NCBI RefSeq assembly: GCF_006547145.1
Contig: NZ_CP041244.1
Location: 6,944,001 to 7,008,000, forward strand
Source of the DNA: Actinomadura sp. WMMA1423
GTDB lineage: Bacteria > Actinomycetota > Actinomycetes > Streptosporangiales > Streptosporangiaceae
Direction of reading: 5' to 3'
Length of the DNA stretch: 64,000 nt
Below are positions 51,526 to 59,943 of this stretch, one piece after another. The position numbers and the translations under genes are program-made. The notes beneath the pieces were generated by a model that did not search any database, was not told the DNA's origin, and worked only from the letters and a program-made list of their open reading frames with translations. Position 1 is the first letter of the stretch; every line of letters begins with the position of its first letter.

Positions 51526-52779
51526 ATGGCTCTCGACGCAGCGCCGCGCCGAGTCGCCGTCGTGGGCGCCGGCATGGTCGGGCTGTCCGCCGCATGGTTC
51601 CTGCAGGAGCGCGGTGCCGACGTCACCGTGTTCGACAAGCGGGACGTCGCGGCTGGGGCGTCCTGGGGCAATGCCGGGTGGCTGACCCCCGGCCTGGCGA
51701 CGCCGCTCCCCGAACCGGCCGTCCTCTCCTACGGCGTCCGGGCGGTGCTCAGCCCGTCGTCGCCGGTCTACGTCCCGCCGAGCGCGAACCCGCGCCTGCT
51801 GCGGTTCCTCGCAGGGTTCGCCCGCAACAGCACGGCGGCCCGGTGGCGGCGCGCGATGGAGGCGCTGGTGCCGATCAACGGCAGGGCGCTGCCGAGCTTC
51901 GACGCCCTGCTGGACGGCGGCGTCCGCGCGCGGACGGACGAGGCCGGGTCCTTCCTCGCGGCCTACCGGACGGAGGGCGAGCGCCGCGTCCTGCTGGAGG
52001 AGATCGAGCACATCCGCGCGGCCGGGCAGGAGCTGGAGTACGAGGTCCTGACCGGCGACGAGGCGCGCCGGGTGGAGCCCGCGCTGTCCGGCGAGATCGG
52101 CGCCGCGATCCTGCTGCGCGGCCAGCGCTTCATCAACCCCGGCGTGTTCGTGCACGCCCTCGCCGACTCCGTCCGCGACCGCGGCGGCAAGATCCGCGCG
52201 GGTGCGGAGGTCACCGACATCCGCGACGAGCCGGGCGGCGTGGCCGTGCGGACGGGCGGCAGCGACTTCGAGGCGTTCGACGCGGTGGTCCTGGCGAGCG
52301 GCGTGTGGCTCGGCGACCTCGCGCGGCGGTTCGGCGTCGGCGCGCTCGTCCAGGCGGGCCGCGGCTACAGCTTCAGCGTGCCGGTGGAGCGCGTCCCGGA
52401 CGGCCCGGTGTACTTCCCCGCGCAGCGGGTCGCCTGCACGCCGCTCGGCGACCGGCTCCGCGTCGCGGGGATGATGGAGTTCCGCCGTCCCGAGGCGCCG
52501 CTCGACCCGCGCCGGATCAGGGCGATCGTCGAGGCCGCCCGCCCGCTGCTGCACGGCGCCGATCTCGACGCCAGGCGGGACGAGTGGGTCGGGTCGCGCC
52601 CCTGCACCCGCGACGGCCTCCCGCTGATCGGCGCCACCCGCTCGCCGCGGGTCTTCGCCGCGGGCGGCCACGGCATGTGGGGCATCACGCTCGGCCCGGC
52701 GACCGGGAGCCTGCTCGCGGAGATGATCGCGACCGGCCGCCGTCCCGCCGAGCTGGACCCGTTCGACCCGCTCCGCTGA
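51526..52779 (+). CDS. DadA-like FAD-dependent amino acid oxidoreductase
   Basis: 417 residues, DAO family. FAD motif GAGMVGLSAAWFL near residue 14, WGNAGWLTPG (typical of DadA), INPGVFVHALA, and the C-terminal GHGMWGITLGPATG. It probably oxidises an amino acid such as a D-amino acid or a proline derivative, in the membrane or cytosol. The ATG at 51526 follows GGAGAGGAGAGG. It diverges from the PucR gene with a 134-base gap. Confidence 0.9.
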   Translation: MALDAAPRRVAVVGAGMVGLSAAWFLQERGADVTVFDKRDVAAGASWGNAGWLTPGLATPLPEPAVLSYGVRAVLSPSSPVYVPPSANPRLLRFLAGFARNSTAARWRRAMEALVPINGRALPSFDALLDGGVRARTDEAGSFLAAYRTEGERRVLLEEIEHIRAAGQELEYEVLTGDEARRVEPALSGEIGAAILLRGQRFINPGVFVHALADSVRDRGGKIRAGAEVTDIRDEPGGVAVRTGGSDFEAFDAVVLASGVWLGDLARRFGVGALVQAGRGYSFSVPVERVPDGPVYFPAQRVACTPLGDRLRVAGMMEFRRPEAPLDPRRIRAIVEAARPLLHGADLDARRDEWVGSRPCTRDGLPLIGATRSPRVFAAGGHGMWGITLGPATGSLLAEMIATGRRPAELDPFDPLR

Positions 52780-52882
52780 CCCGCCCGCGGGCGACCTGCC
52801 CGCCCACACGTCCTGCCCACGCCCACGTCCTGGGCGGTCACCTTTCCTCCGGCCGCTCCGTCATCGCGGTGAAGGAGGAACG

Positions 52883-53491
52883 ATGAGCGAACACGACTGG
52901 ACCCTGATGTACGCCATGCACGACGCGCTGAGGAGGGAACTGGAGCACCTCGCCAAGGTCACCGCGCGCGAGGACGACGACCCCCGCCGGCTCCTGGCCG
53001 CGGCGGCGGGCTGGGATCTGTTCAAGACGTCCCTGCACGCCCACCACACCGCCGAGGACGAGGCACTCTGGCCCGTCGTCCGCGAGGCCCTCGCCGGCCG
53101 CGCCGACGACCTGGCCCTCCTGGACGCGATGGAGGCCGAGCACGCCGCGGTCGACCCCCTCATCGAGGCCATCGACACCGGCGCCGAACCCGTCGGCGAA
53201 CTCGTCGACGCCCTCGCGACCGCCTTGAACGCGCATCTCGCGCACGAGGAGAAGGAGGCGCTGCCGCTGCTCGACGCCACCCTGACACTGGAGCAGTACC
53301 AGAACTTCGGTCAGGTCCACGGCCGCCAGGTGGGCCCCGACGGGCCGCGCGTCCTTCCCTGGCTCCTCGACGGAGCGGACGACGCGACCGTCGCGGCCAC
53401 GCTGGCCGCCCTGCCCGAACCCGCGCGCGCCGCGTTCGAGACGCAGTGGCAGCCCGCCTACAGGGCTCTGACGCGCTGGCCGGTCGCCTGA
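52883..53491 (+). CDS. hemerythrin domain protein
   Basis: 202-residue protein with a hemerythrin fold that may bind a diiron centre for oxygen or nitric oxide sensing. Likely ligands are in HAHHTAEDEALWP, EAEHAAVDPL and HLAHEEKEALPLL. Two thirds of the chain is this domain, and the C-terminal 70 residues are of unknown role. Confidence 0.88.
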   Translation: MSEHDWTLMYAMHDALRRELEHLAKVTAREDDDPRRLLAAAAGWDLFKTSLHAHHTAEDEALWPVVREALAGRADDLALLDAMEAEHAAVDPLIEAIDTGAEPVGELVDALATALNAHLAHEEKEALPLLDATLTLEQYQNFGQVHGRQVGPDGPRVLPWLLDGADDATVAATLAALPEPARAAFETQWQPAYRALTRWPVA

Positions 53492-53506
53492 CCCCGGGAA
53501 AGCGGC

Positions 53507-53543
53507 GAGGCCGCCGCCACGGACGAACCGTGGCGGCGGCCTC
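53507..53543. terminator. bidirectional hairpin between hemerythrin gene and lpd
   Basis: Perfect 16-bp stem (53507-53522 with 53528-53543) and a five-base loop ACGAA, between two convergent genes. Confidence 0.8.
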
Positions 53544-53581
53544 GTGCCCACTCCCGCGCAGCGGCCGCCGCGCGGCGCGCG

Positions 53582-54985
53582 TCAGAGGTTGATCATGTGC
53601 CCGGCCAGGCCGTGCACGGCCTCCTTCATGGCCTCGCCCAGGGACGGGTGGGCGTGGACGTTGCGGGCGACCTCGTTGACGGTGAGGTCCCACTGCTGGG
53701 CCAGGGTCAGCTCCGGCAGCAGCTCGGTCACCTCGGGGCCGATCATGTGCGCGCCGAGGATCTCCCCGTACTTCGCGTCGCTGATCACCTTCACGAAGCC
53801 CTCGCCCTCGCCGAGGCCGAGCGCCTTGCCGTTGGCGCTGAACGGGAACTTCGCGGTCCTGACGTCGAAGCCCTGCTCCTTCGCCTGCGCCTCCGTCCAG
53901 CCGAACGAGGCGACCTGCGGCTGGCAGTAGGTGGCGCGCGGGATCATCACGTAGTCGAGCTCCATCGTCTCGGCGTCGGCGATGGTCTCCGCGGCGACGA
54001 TGCCCATCGCCTCGGCCGCGTGCGCGAGCATCAGCTTCGCGGTGACGTCGCCGATGGCGTAGATGTGCGGGACGGACGTGCGGCAGCGGCCGTCCACGTC
54101 GATCGCGCCGCGCTCGGTCAGCGCGACGCCGGTCTTCTCCAGCCCGTAGCCCTCGACGTTCGGCTGGAACCCGATCGCCTGGAGCACCTTGTCGGCCTCC
54201 AGGACCTGCTGCGCGCCGTCCTTGCCGGTGACGGTGACCTTGACCTTCTCGCCCGAGTCGTCGATCGCGTCCACCCGGGTCGAGGTGAGGACGTCGACAC
54301 CGAGCTTGCGGTACCGCTTCGCCAGCTCCTTCGACACCTCGGCGTCCTCGTTCGGGACCATCCGGTCGAGGAACTCGACGATCGTGACCTTCACCCCGTA
54401 GTTGTGCAGCACGTAGGCGAACTCCACGCCGATCGCGCCCGCGCCCGCGATGATGATGCTGCCGGGCAGCTCGGAGCTCAGGATCTGCTCCTCGTAGGTC
54501 ACGACCCGCTCCGACAGCGACGTGCCGGGCAGCAGCTTGGTGTGCGCGCCGGCCGCGATGATGCAGCTGTCGAACGTCACCGTCTCGCTCGACCCGTCCT
54601 GCCGGGCCACCTGCAGGGTGTTCGGGTCGGTGAACGTGCCGCGCCCGTCATAGGACGTGATCTTGTTCTTCTTCATCAGGAACTGGACGCCCTTGACGAG
54701 CTTGTCCGACACCTGGCGGCTGCGCTGGTAGGCGACGCCGTAGTCGAAGGACACGCTCCCCTCGACGTTGATCCCGAACGTCTTGCGCTCCTGGGTGAAG
54801 ATGTGCGCCAGCTCGGCATTGCGCAGCAGCGCCTTCGAGGGGATGCAGCCGACGTTGAGGCACACCCCGCCCCAGTACCTCTCCTCGATGATCGCCGTCT
54901 TCAGCCCGAGCTGTGCCGACCGGATCGCGGCGACATATCCACCCGGGCCCGCGCCCAGGACCACGACGTCAAAGTGTTCGCTCAT
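53582..54985 (-). CDS. lpdA: dihydrolipoyl dehydrogenase
   Basis: 467-residue flavoprotein that reoxidises dihydrolipoamide in 2-oxo acid dehydrogenases and in the glycine cleavage system (L protein). FAD motif GAGPGG at 11-16, redox pair C42 and C47 in GGVCLNVGCIPSK, NAD fold GAGAIGVEFAYVL, and the C-terminal HAHPSLGEAMKEA with the catalytic His/Glu pair. No ribosome-binding site precedes the ATG at 54985, and TATCGT lies 8 bases upstream, so a leaderless transcript is possible. It stands alone, so it may serve several complexes. Confidence 0.97.
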   Translation of the reverse strand: MSEHFDVVVLGAGPGGYVAAIRSAQLGLKTAIIEERYWGGVCLNVGCIPSKALLRNAELAHIFTQERKTFGINVEGSVSFDYGVAYQRSRQVSDKLVKGVQFLMKKNKITSYDGRGTFTDPNTLQVARQDGSSETVTFDSCIIAAGAHTKLLPGTSLSERVVTYEEQILSSELPGSIIIAGAGAIGVEFAYVLHNYGVKVTIVEFLDRMVPNEDAEVSKELAKRYRKLGVDVLTSTRVDAIDDSGEKVKVTVTGKDGAQQVLEADKVLQAIGFQPNVEGYGLEKTGVALTERGAIDVDGRCRTSVPHIYAIGDVTAKLMLAHAAEAMGIVAAETIADAETMELDYVMIPRATYCQPQVASFGWTEAQAKEQGFDVRTAKFPFSANGKALGLGEGEGFVKVISDAKYGEILGAHMIGPEVTELLPELTLAQQWDLTVNEVARNVHAHPSLGEAMKEAVHGLAGHMINL

Positions 54986-55354
54986 ATCAAAGGACGATAT
55001 TCGCCGGGACCATGTGCTCGCATCCCGGCGGGCGCACCGGAGGCGGGGCGCCGCGCGGCGTGGTACGCCGTACCGTTCGCGCCGCGGCACGCGGGACCGG
55101 TCCACGGGCGACGCGCGGGGGCGGCGGGTCGGATGCGGCCGTCACATCCTGTTAGGGTTTCGGCAAGGTCTCCCTCCGGTCACGATCCGTGGGAGCCCGT
55201 CGATCGACAGGGCGGCGCGCAAAGGGCGCGAGCCCGGAGCCGTCCCGGCCGCGGAGCCCGGCGGCGTCCCCTGGAACGGCGGAGCCGCGGCGCTGGAACA
55301 CCGCGCCCGGGCCCGGTCGTTGCCCCGTTCCTAGCCGAGTGGAGGAGAAGGCGA

Positions 55355-56095
55355 GTGAGGATCCCCAAGCGCGTCAACGCCGTCCTGGACTGGGTGGAGC
55401 AGCACCTGCTCGCGCTCGCGGTGGTCGTCGCGCTGGTCGTCGTCGCGCTGGTCGCCACGCTCGCGCCGCCGGCCGTCGGCCTGCCGGTCGCCGGGTTCGT
55501 CCTCGGCGCCGCCGCCGGCGGCCTGGTCGTGCACGTCCGGATGAGCCGCCGCCTCGCCCGCGCCCGCTCCGACAACGACAACCTGCTCCGCGAGAACGGC
55601 GCGCTGCGGCACCGCAACACCGTCCTCGCCAGCGGAGTGATCACGCGGGAGGCGCAGGAGACCCAGGCGTTCGTCGCCATCCCCGAGGACGACCTGATCG
55701 ACGAGCCGGCCGACCCGCAGGTCACCGCCACCCTCGACGAACTGCTCGACGGCGACCCGCAGCGCACCGACGAGCTGCCGCCGGACGATCCGCAGCGCAC
55801 CGTCGAGCCGCCCGCCAGCGGTGAGGCCTCCCGGCGGTCCGGCGACGCGCGGGACGGCGGCGCGCGGGACGGCGGCGCACGCGCCGGCGACGCGCGGGAC
55901 GGTGCCCCGGGTACCGGCGATCCGCTGGGCGGCGATCCGCAGCGCACGACCGTCCTGCCCCCGGTGCCGGCCGACCTCCTCGGCGGCGCTGGAGACGGCG
56001 CCGGAGACGGCGCCGGGAACGGGACCGCCGAGGACGGCGACGGGGACGACGACGAGGACACCGCCCGCACCCCGCGCAAGTCGCGGAAGGCTTGA
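55355..56095 (+). CDS. small membrane protein with acidic repetitive tail
   Basis: 246 residues from GTG at 55355 (GGAGGAG upstream). Two membrane segments (about 18-40 and 45-65) are followed by a short coiled coil (RRLARARSDNDNLLRENGAL) and a disordered tail of about 150 residues with repeated DPQRT and GDARDG/GDGAGDGA motifs, then a basic end. Unknown function. The 369-base region upstream (54986-55354) holds no gene that I can support. Confidence 0.75.
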   Translation: MRIPKRVNAVLDWVEQHLLALAVVVALVVVALVATLAPPAVGLPVAGFVLGAAAGGLVVHVRMSRRLARARSDNDNLLRENGALRHRNTVLASGVITREAQETQAFVAIPEDDLIDEPADPQVTATLDELLDGDPQRTDELPPDDPQRTVEPPASGEASRRSGDARDGGARDGGARAGDARDGAPGTGDPLGGDPQRTTVLPPVPADLLGGAGDGAGDGAGNGTAEDGDGDDDEDTARTPRKSRKA

Positions 56096-56172
56096 CCAGG
56101 GCCTTCTGTCGCACCGTCAGCGGAGTCTCACTCCGGCGTTACTTCCGCTGATCTTCGGGCAGAAGGCCAGCC

Positions 56173-57582
56173 GTGGACGACTCGACTAACGCGCGGCAGG
56201 GAGCGGATCCGGGACGCGGAGGCGAGGGCAACGGCCCGCCGAAGGGCGCCGAGCCCGACGAGGGCACCGTCCGCAAGGCGGTGATCGCCTCGGCGATGGG
56301 CAACTGCATCGAGTGGTTCGACTTCGGTGTGTTCAGCGCCGGGGTGATGACCGCGATCATCGGCACGGTGTTCTTCCCCGAGGACGCGAGCGGCAGCGCC
56401 ACGCTGCGCTCGTTCGCGCTCGTCGCGGCCGCGTTCCTCGCCCGCCCGTTCGGCGGCATGTTCTTCGGGCCCCTGGGCGACAGGCTCGGGCGCAAGCGGG
56501 TGCTGGCCGCCACCATCATCCTGATGTCGGGCTCGACGTTCGTGATCGGCGTCCTGCCCGGCTACTCCACGATCGGGGTCGCCGCGCCGCTGCTGCTGCT
56601 CGCGGTCCGGCTCGTCCAGGGCTTCTCGACGGGCGGCGAGTACGGCGGCGCCGCCACGATGATCGCCGAGTACGCGCCCACGCACCGGCGCGGGTTCTAC
56701 GGCGCGTTCCTGGAGTTCGGCACCCTCGGCGGCTACATCCTCGGCGCCGGGCTCGTGCTGGGGATCGACCTCGCGCTCAGCGAGAGCGCGATGAACGGCT
56801 GGGGATGGCGCATCCCGTTCCTGATCGCGCTGCCGCTCGGCGCCGTCGGGCTCTACGTCCGGACGCGGATCGAGGACACCCCGGCCTTCCAGCACATGGA
56901 GGCCGAGGGCAAGAAGGCCCAGTCGCCGCTCAAGGAGACGGTGGAGCACCACTGGCCCGCCATCCTGAGGCTCATCGGGATCGTCGTCCTGCTGAACGTC
57001 GCCGTCTACACGCTGCTGACGTTCATGCCGTCCTACCTCGTCGACTTCCTGGACATGAACGACACCACGTCGCAGCTCACCACCATCGGCGTGGAGGCGG
57101 CGATGATGGCGGTGATCCTGCCGCTCGGCGCGCTGTCGGACCGGGTCGGCCGCAAGCCGCTGCTGATCGCCGCGGCGGTCGGCTTCCTCGTGCTCTCCTG
57201 GCCGGCGTTCGCGCTGATGCAGACGCACAACGCGGCCGGCGTCGTGGTCGGATACGCGGTCATCGGCGGGCTGCTGGTGCTGATGCTGGCGGTGATCGGC
57301 GCGACGTTCCCGGCGATGTTCCCGACCAAGGTGCGCTACGGGGCCTTCGCGATCGGCTACAACATCTCGACGTCGCTGTTCGGCGGGACGGCCGCCGTGC
57401 TCGTGGGCTCGCTGATCGACGCCACGGGCTCCAACTCCGTCCCGGCCTACTACCTGATGATCGTCGCGCTGGTCGCGCTGCTGCCGATCATCAGGATCCC
57501 GGAGACGGCCGGTGTGCCGATCGACCGGGCCGGAGAGGAGAACGCCCCGGAACCGGTGGGCGCCGGCGCGCGCGGGACCTGA
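56173..57582 (+). CDS. MFS transporter, metabolite:H+ symporter (ProP) type
   Basis: 469-residue permease with 12 membrane segments. The start sequence NCIEWFDFGVFS, the loop motif GDRLGRKRVLA and STGGEYGGAATMIAEYAP are those of the proline/betaine and dicarboxylate MHS group. It probably imports an osmolyte or a carboxylate. The long central loop after helix 6 (RTRIEDTPAFQ) is also typical. GTG at 56173. Confidence 0.93.
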   Translation: MDDSTNARQGADPGRGGEGNGPPKGAEPDEGTVRKAVIASAMGNCIEWFDFGVFSAGVMTAIIGTVFFPEDASGSATLRSFALVAAAFLARPFGGMFFGPLGDRLGRKRVLAATIILMSGSTFVIGVLPGYSTIGVAAPLLLLAVRLVQGFSTGGEYGGAATMIAEYAPTHRRGFYGAFLEFGTLGGYILGAGLVLGIDLALSESAMNGWGWRIPFLIALPLGAVGLYVRTRIEDTPAFQHMEAEGKKAQSPLKETVEHHWPAILRLIGIVVLLNVAVYTLLTFMPSYLVDFLDMNDTTSQLTTIGVEAAMMAVILPLGALSDRVGRKPLLIAAAVGFLVLSWPAFALMQTHNAAGVVVGYAVIGGLLVLMLAVIGATFPAMFPTKVRYGAFAIGYNISTSLFGGTAAVLVGSLIDATGSNSVPAYYLMIVALVALLPIIRIPETAGVPIDRAGEENAPEPVGAGARGT

Positions 57583-57610
57583 GACCTCCGCAGAGGGGGA
57601 AAGCGCCTGC

Positions 57611-58000
57611 TCATCGCTCCGCGGGGCGCAGGCGCGCGTGCACCGCGTCCATGACGGTCCAGCCGTCGACCTCGACGCGGGACCCGAAGTCCTCGCCGCG
57701 CTCCAGCACCATGACGTCGATCAGGGCGCGGACGACCCGCGGCCGGTTGAGGTTGAGCGCGGACTCGTCCTCCGCGCGCCACACGCTTCCGGTGTGGGTG
57801 TAGGGGCCGCCGTCCAGGACGATCCGGCCGGGCCCTCCACGGAAGACGACGTGGATGCCGCCCGGTCGGCCCTCCTTGCGGAGAAGGACGACCTCGCGGC
57901 AACCGGAGAGGCCCTGCTCGTCCCTCTCATGGCGGTGCCCCACCGACCAGCGGTAGGTGTCGGCGCCCACCAAGAGCCTGCGGTAACGACGGCGTCCCAT
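57611..58000 (-). CDS. unknown protein co-transcribed with ArsR
   Basis: 129 residues, soluble, no recognised family. It starts one base after the stop of the ArsR gene (TGA C ATG), so the two are one operon. Its sequence has LLVGADTYRWSVGHRHE and RPRVVRALIDVMVLERG. The convergent neighbour is the MHS transporter. Confidence 0.72.
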   Translation of the reverse strand: MGRRRYRRLLVGADTYRWSVGHRHERDEQGLSGCREVVLLRKEGRPGGIHVVFRGGPGRIVLDGGPYTHTGSVWRAEDESALNLNRPRVVRALIDVMVLERGEDFGSRVEVDGWTVMDAVHARLRPAER

Positions 58001-58001
58001 G

Positions 58002-58307
58002 TCACTCCGCCGCGTCGAGGTGCTCTTCGAGGGCGTCCAGGCGCGATGCCCAGGCGCGCCTGTAGGGGGCCAGCCATGCGTCCACCTCGGTGAGGGGTTC
58101 CAAGCGGACCTCGTAGACGCGGCGCTGCGCGTCCTGGCGCGCCTGGACGAGGCCCGCGTCCCGCAGTACGCGCAGGTGCTTGGACGTTCCCGGCTGCGTG
58201 AGCCCCAGTCGCTCGACGAGCTCGCCCACCGGGCGCGGACGTTCCAGAAGCAGATCCAGGATCTGGCGGCGGGCCGGCTCGGCGAGTACGGCGAACGCGG
58301 ATGTCAT
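58002..58307 (-). CDS. ArsR-family regulator
   Basis: 101-residue winged-helix regulator (FAVLAEPARRQILDLLLERP, LTQPGTSKHLRVLRDAGL). It has no cysteine pair for metal binding, so the signal may be organic or unknown; the family type with a C-terminal YRRAWASRLDALEEHL helix is common. ATG at 58307; a GTG at 58313 is also open. It diverges from the encapsulin operon with a palindrome between. Confidence 0.9.
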   Translation of the reverse strand: MTSAFAVLAEPARRQILDLLLERPRPVGELVERLGLTQPGTSKHLRVLRDAGLVQARQDAQRRVYEVRLEPLTEVDAWLAPYRRAWASRLDALEEHLDAAE

Positions 58308-58330
58308 CCCCACATCATAACCAGCTGCGC

Positions 58331-58350
58331 ATATGCCTGAGAAAGCATAT
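58331..58350. promoter_or_regulatory. inverted repeat in the ArsR/encapsulin intergenic region
   Basis: ATATGC (58331-58336) and GCATAT (58345-58350) with an 8-base spacer, 24 bases from the ArsR start. AT-rich arms in such a GC-rich region fit an ArsR operator. Confidence 0.6.
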
Positions 58351-58421
58351 TACCGGGGAGGTTGCGCACGGGTGCGACTTGTGTGGCCTGAGAGCAAAAC
58401 AGACGTGGAGTCAATGCCTCC

Positions 58422-58451
58422 TTGCAACCGTCTCATTACCGTCTGTAGCGT
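58422..58451 (+). promoter_or_regulatory. candidate promoter of the encapsulin operon
   Basis: TTGCAA (58422-58427), an 18-base spacer and TAGCGT (58446-58451). A start near 58458 would leave a leader of about 50 bases. Confidence 0.45.
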
Positions 58452-58509
58452 CACCGGTGGCCAAAGGCCGCCATCCCCGCAGACCCACGACGAATCGGTG
58501 GTGTGTGAC

Positions 58510-59943
58510 GTGACGGAACAGCAGCTCCAGGAACAGCAGCAACAGGACGATCGGCTCAGTCTCGGCACCGAGGCCGCGCGGAACCTGGCGACCACGACCA
58601 AGTCCGTCCCGCAGATGCAGGGCATCACGTCGCGGTGGCTGCTGAAGCTGCTGCCCTGGGTGCAGGCCTCCGGCGGCACCTACCGCGTCAACCGGCGGCT
58701 CACCTACACCCTCGGCGACGGCCGGGTCACGTTCGTCACCACCGGCGCCGACATCCGCGTCATCCCGCGCGAGCTCGGCGAGCTGGCCCCGCTGCGCGGC
58801 TACGACGACGAGGTGACCCTGAACGCCGTCGCGGGGCGCTTCACCCAGCAGGAGTACGCGCCAGGGGACGTCGTCGTCGAGCAGGGGCGCCCCGTCGACC
58901 GCGTCGTCCTCGTCGCGCACGGCAAGCTCAGCAAGATCGGTGCCGGCGAGTACGGTGCCGACGCGGTCCTCGGGACGCTCGCCGACGGCGACTTCTTCGG
59001 CGAGCAGGCCCTCCTCGGGACACCGGCGGGCGAGGAGCCCCCCACCTGGGAGCACACGGTCAAGGCCGTCACCACCTGCACCGTCCTCAGCATGAGCCGG
59101 GCCGACTTCCAGGAGACGCTCGGCCAGTCCGCCTCCCTCCAGGCGCACCTGGACGAGTACCGGTCGAGCCCCCCGCGCGCCCACAACGCGCACGGCGAGG
59201 CGGAGATCGAGGTGGCGTCCGGGCACGACGGCGAGCCCGTCCTGCCCAGCACGTTCGTCGACTACGAGGCCGCGCCCCGCGAGTACGAGCTGAGCGTCGC
59301 GCAGACCGTGCTGCGCGTCCACACCCGCGTCGCCGACCTCTACAACCAGCCGATGGACCAGATCGAGCAGCAGCTCAGGCTGACCATCGAGGCGCTGCGC
59401 GAGCGGCAGGAGCAGGAGATCGTCAACAACCGCGACTTCGGGCTGCTGCACAACACCGACCTCTCGCAGCGCGTCCACACCCGTTCGGGCCCGCCCACCC
59501 CCGACGACATGGACGAGCTGCTCACCCTCGTCTGGAAGGACCCGGCGTTCTTCCTCGCCCACCCGAAGGCGATCGCCGCGTTCGGCCGCGAGTGCAGCGC
59601 CCGCGGCGTCTACCCCGACAGCGTCGACGTGGGCGGCCACAAGGTCCCGGGCTGGCGCGGCGTGCCCATCTTCCCCTGCAACAAGATCCCGATCAGCCGG
59701 ACGCTGACCAGCTCGATCCTGCTGATGCGTACCGGCGAGGCGGCGCAGGGCGTCATCGGCCTGCACCAGGTCGGCCTGCCGGACGAGTACCAGCCGGGCC
59801 TGTCGGTCCGGTACATGGGCATCGACGACAAGGCGCTCCTCAACTACCTGGTCAGCGCGTACTACTCGGCGGCCGTCCTGGTGCCCGACGCGCTCGGCAT
59901 GCTGGAGTCGGTCGAGATCGCGCACGGCGGTGCCGGCGCGTGA
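58510..59943 (+). CDS. Family 2B encapsulin shell protein with cNMP-binding-like insert (first copy)
   Basis: 477-residue HK97-fold shell protein expected to assemble into a protein nanocompartment. The N-arm has ARNLATTTKSVPQMQG (about 23-38), the family hallmark; a cyclic-nucleotide-binding-like domain is inserted at about 95-215 with FGEQALL (163-169), and the shell fold resumes at about 228 (GEAEIEVASGHDGEPVLP). The cNMP motif keeps the glutamate of FGE, but EHTVKA replaces the usual Arg-Ala-Thr, so ligand may not be cAMP. GTG at 58510 is the best guess of three nearby GTGs; none has a strong ribosome-binding site. The second shell gene overlaps its stop. Confidence 0.93.
   Translation: MTEQQLQEQQQQDDRLSLGTEAARNLATTTKSVPQMQGITSRWLLKLLPWVQASGGTYRVNRRLTYTLGDGRVTFVTTGADIRVIPRELGELAPLRGYDDEVTLNAVAGRFTQQEYAPGDVVVEQGRPVDRVVLVAHGKLSKIGAGEYGADAVLGTLADGDFFGEQALLGTPAGEEPPTWEHTVKAVTTCTVLSMSRADFQETLGQSASLQAHLDEYRSSPPRAHNAHGEAEIEVASGHDGEPVLPSTFVDYEAAPREYELSVAQTVLRVHTRVADLYNQPMDQIEQQLRLTIEALRERQEQEIVNNRDFGLLHNTDLSQRVHTRSGPPTPDDMDELLTLVWKDPAFFLAHPKAIAAFGRECSARGVYPDSVDVGGHKVPGWRGVPIFPCNKIPISRTLTSSILLMRTGEAAQGVIGLHQVGLPDEYQPGLSVRYMGIDDKALLNYLVSAYYSAAVLVPDALGMLESVEIAHGGAGA

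Noticed and set aside
53597..55354. Extension of the membrane protein frame upstream (opposite lpd)
   Set aside because: Antisense of dihydrolipoyl dehydrogenase; the GTG at 55355 has GGAGGAG at good spacing.
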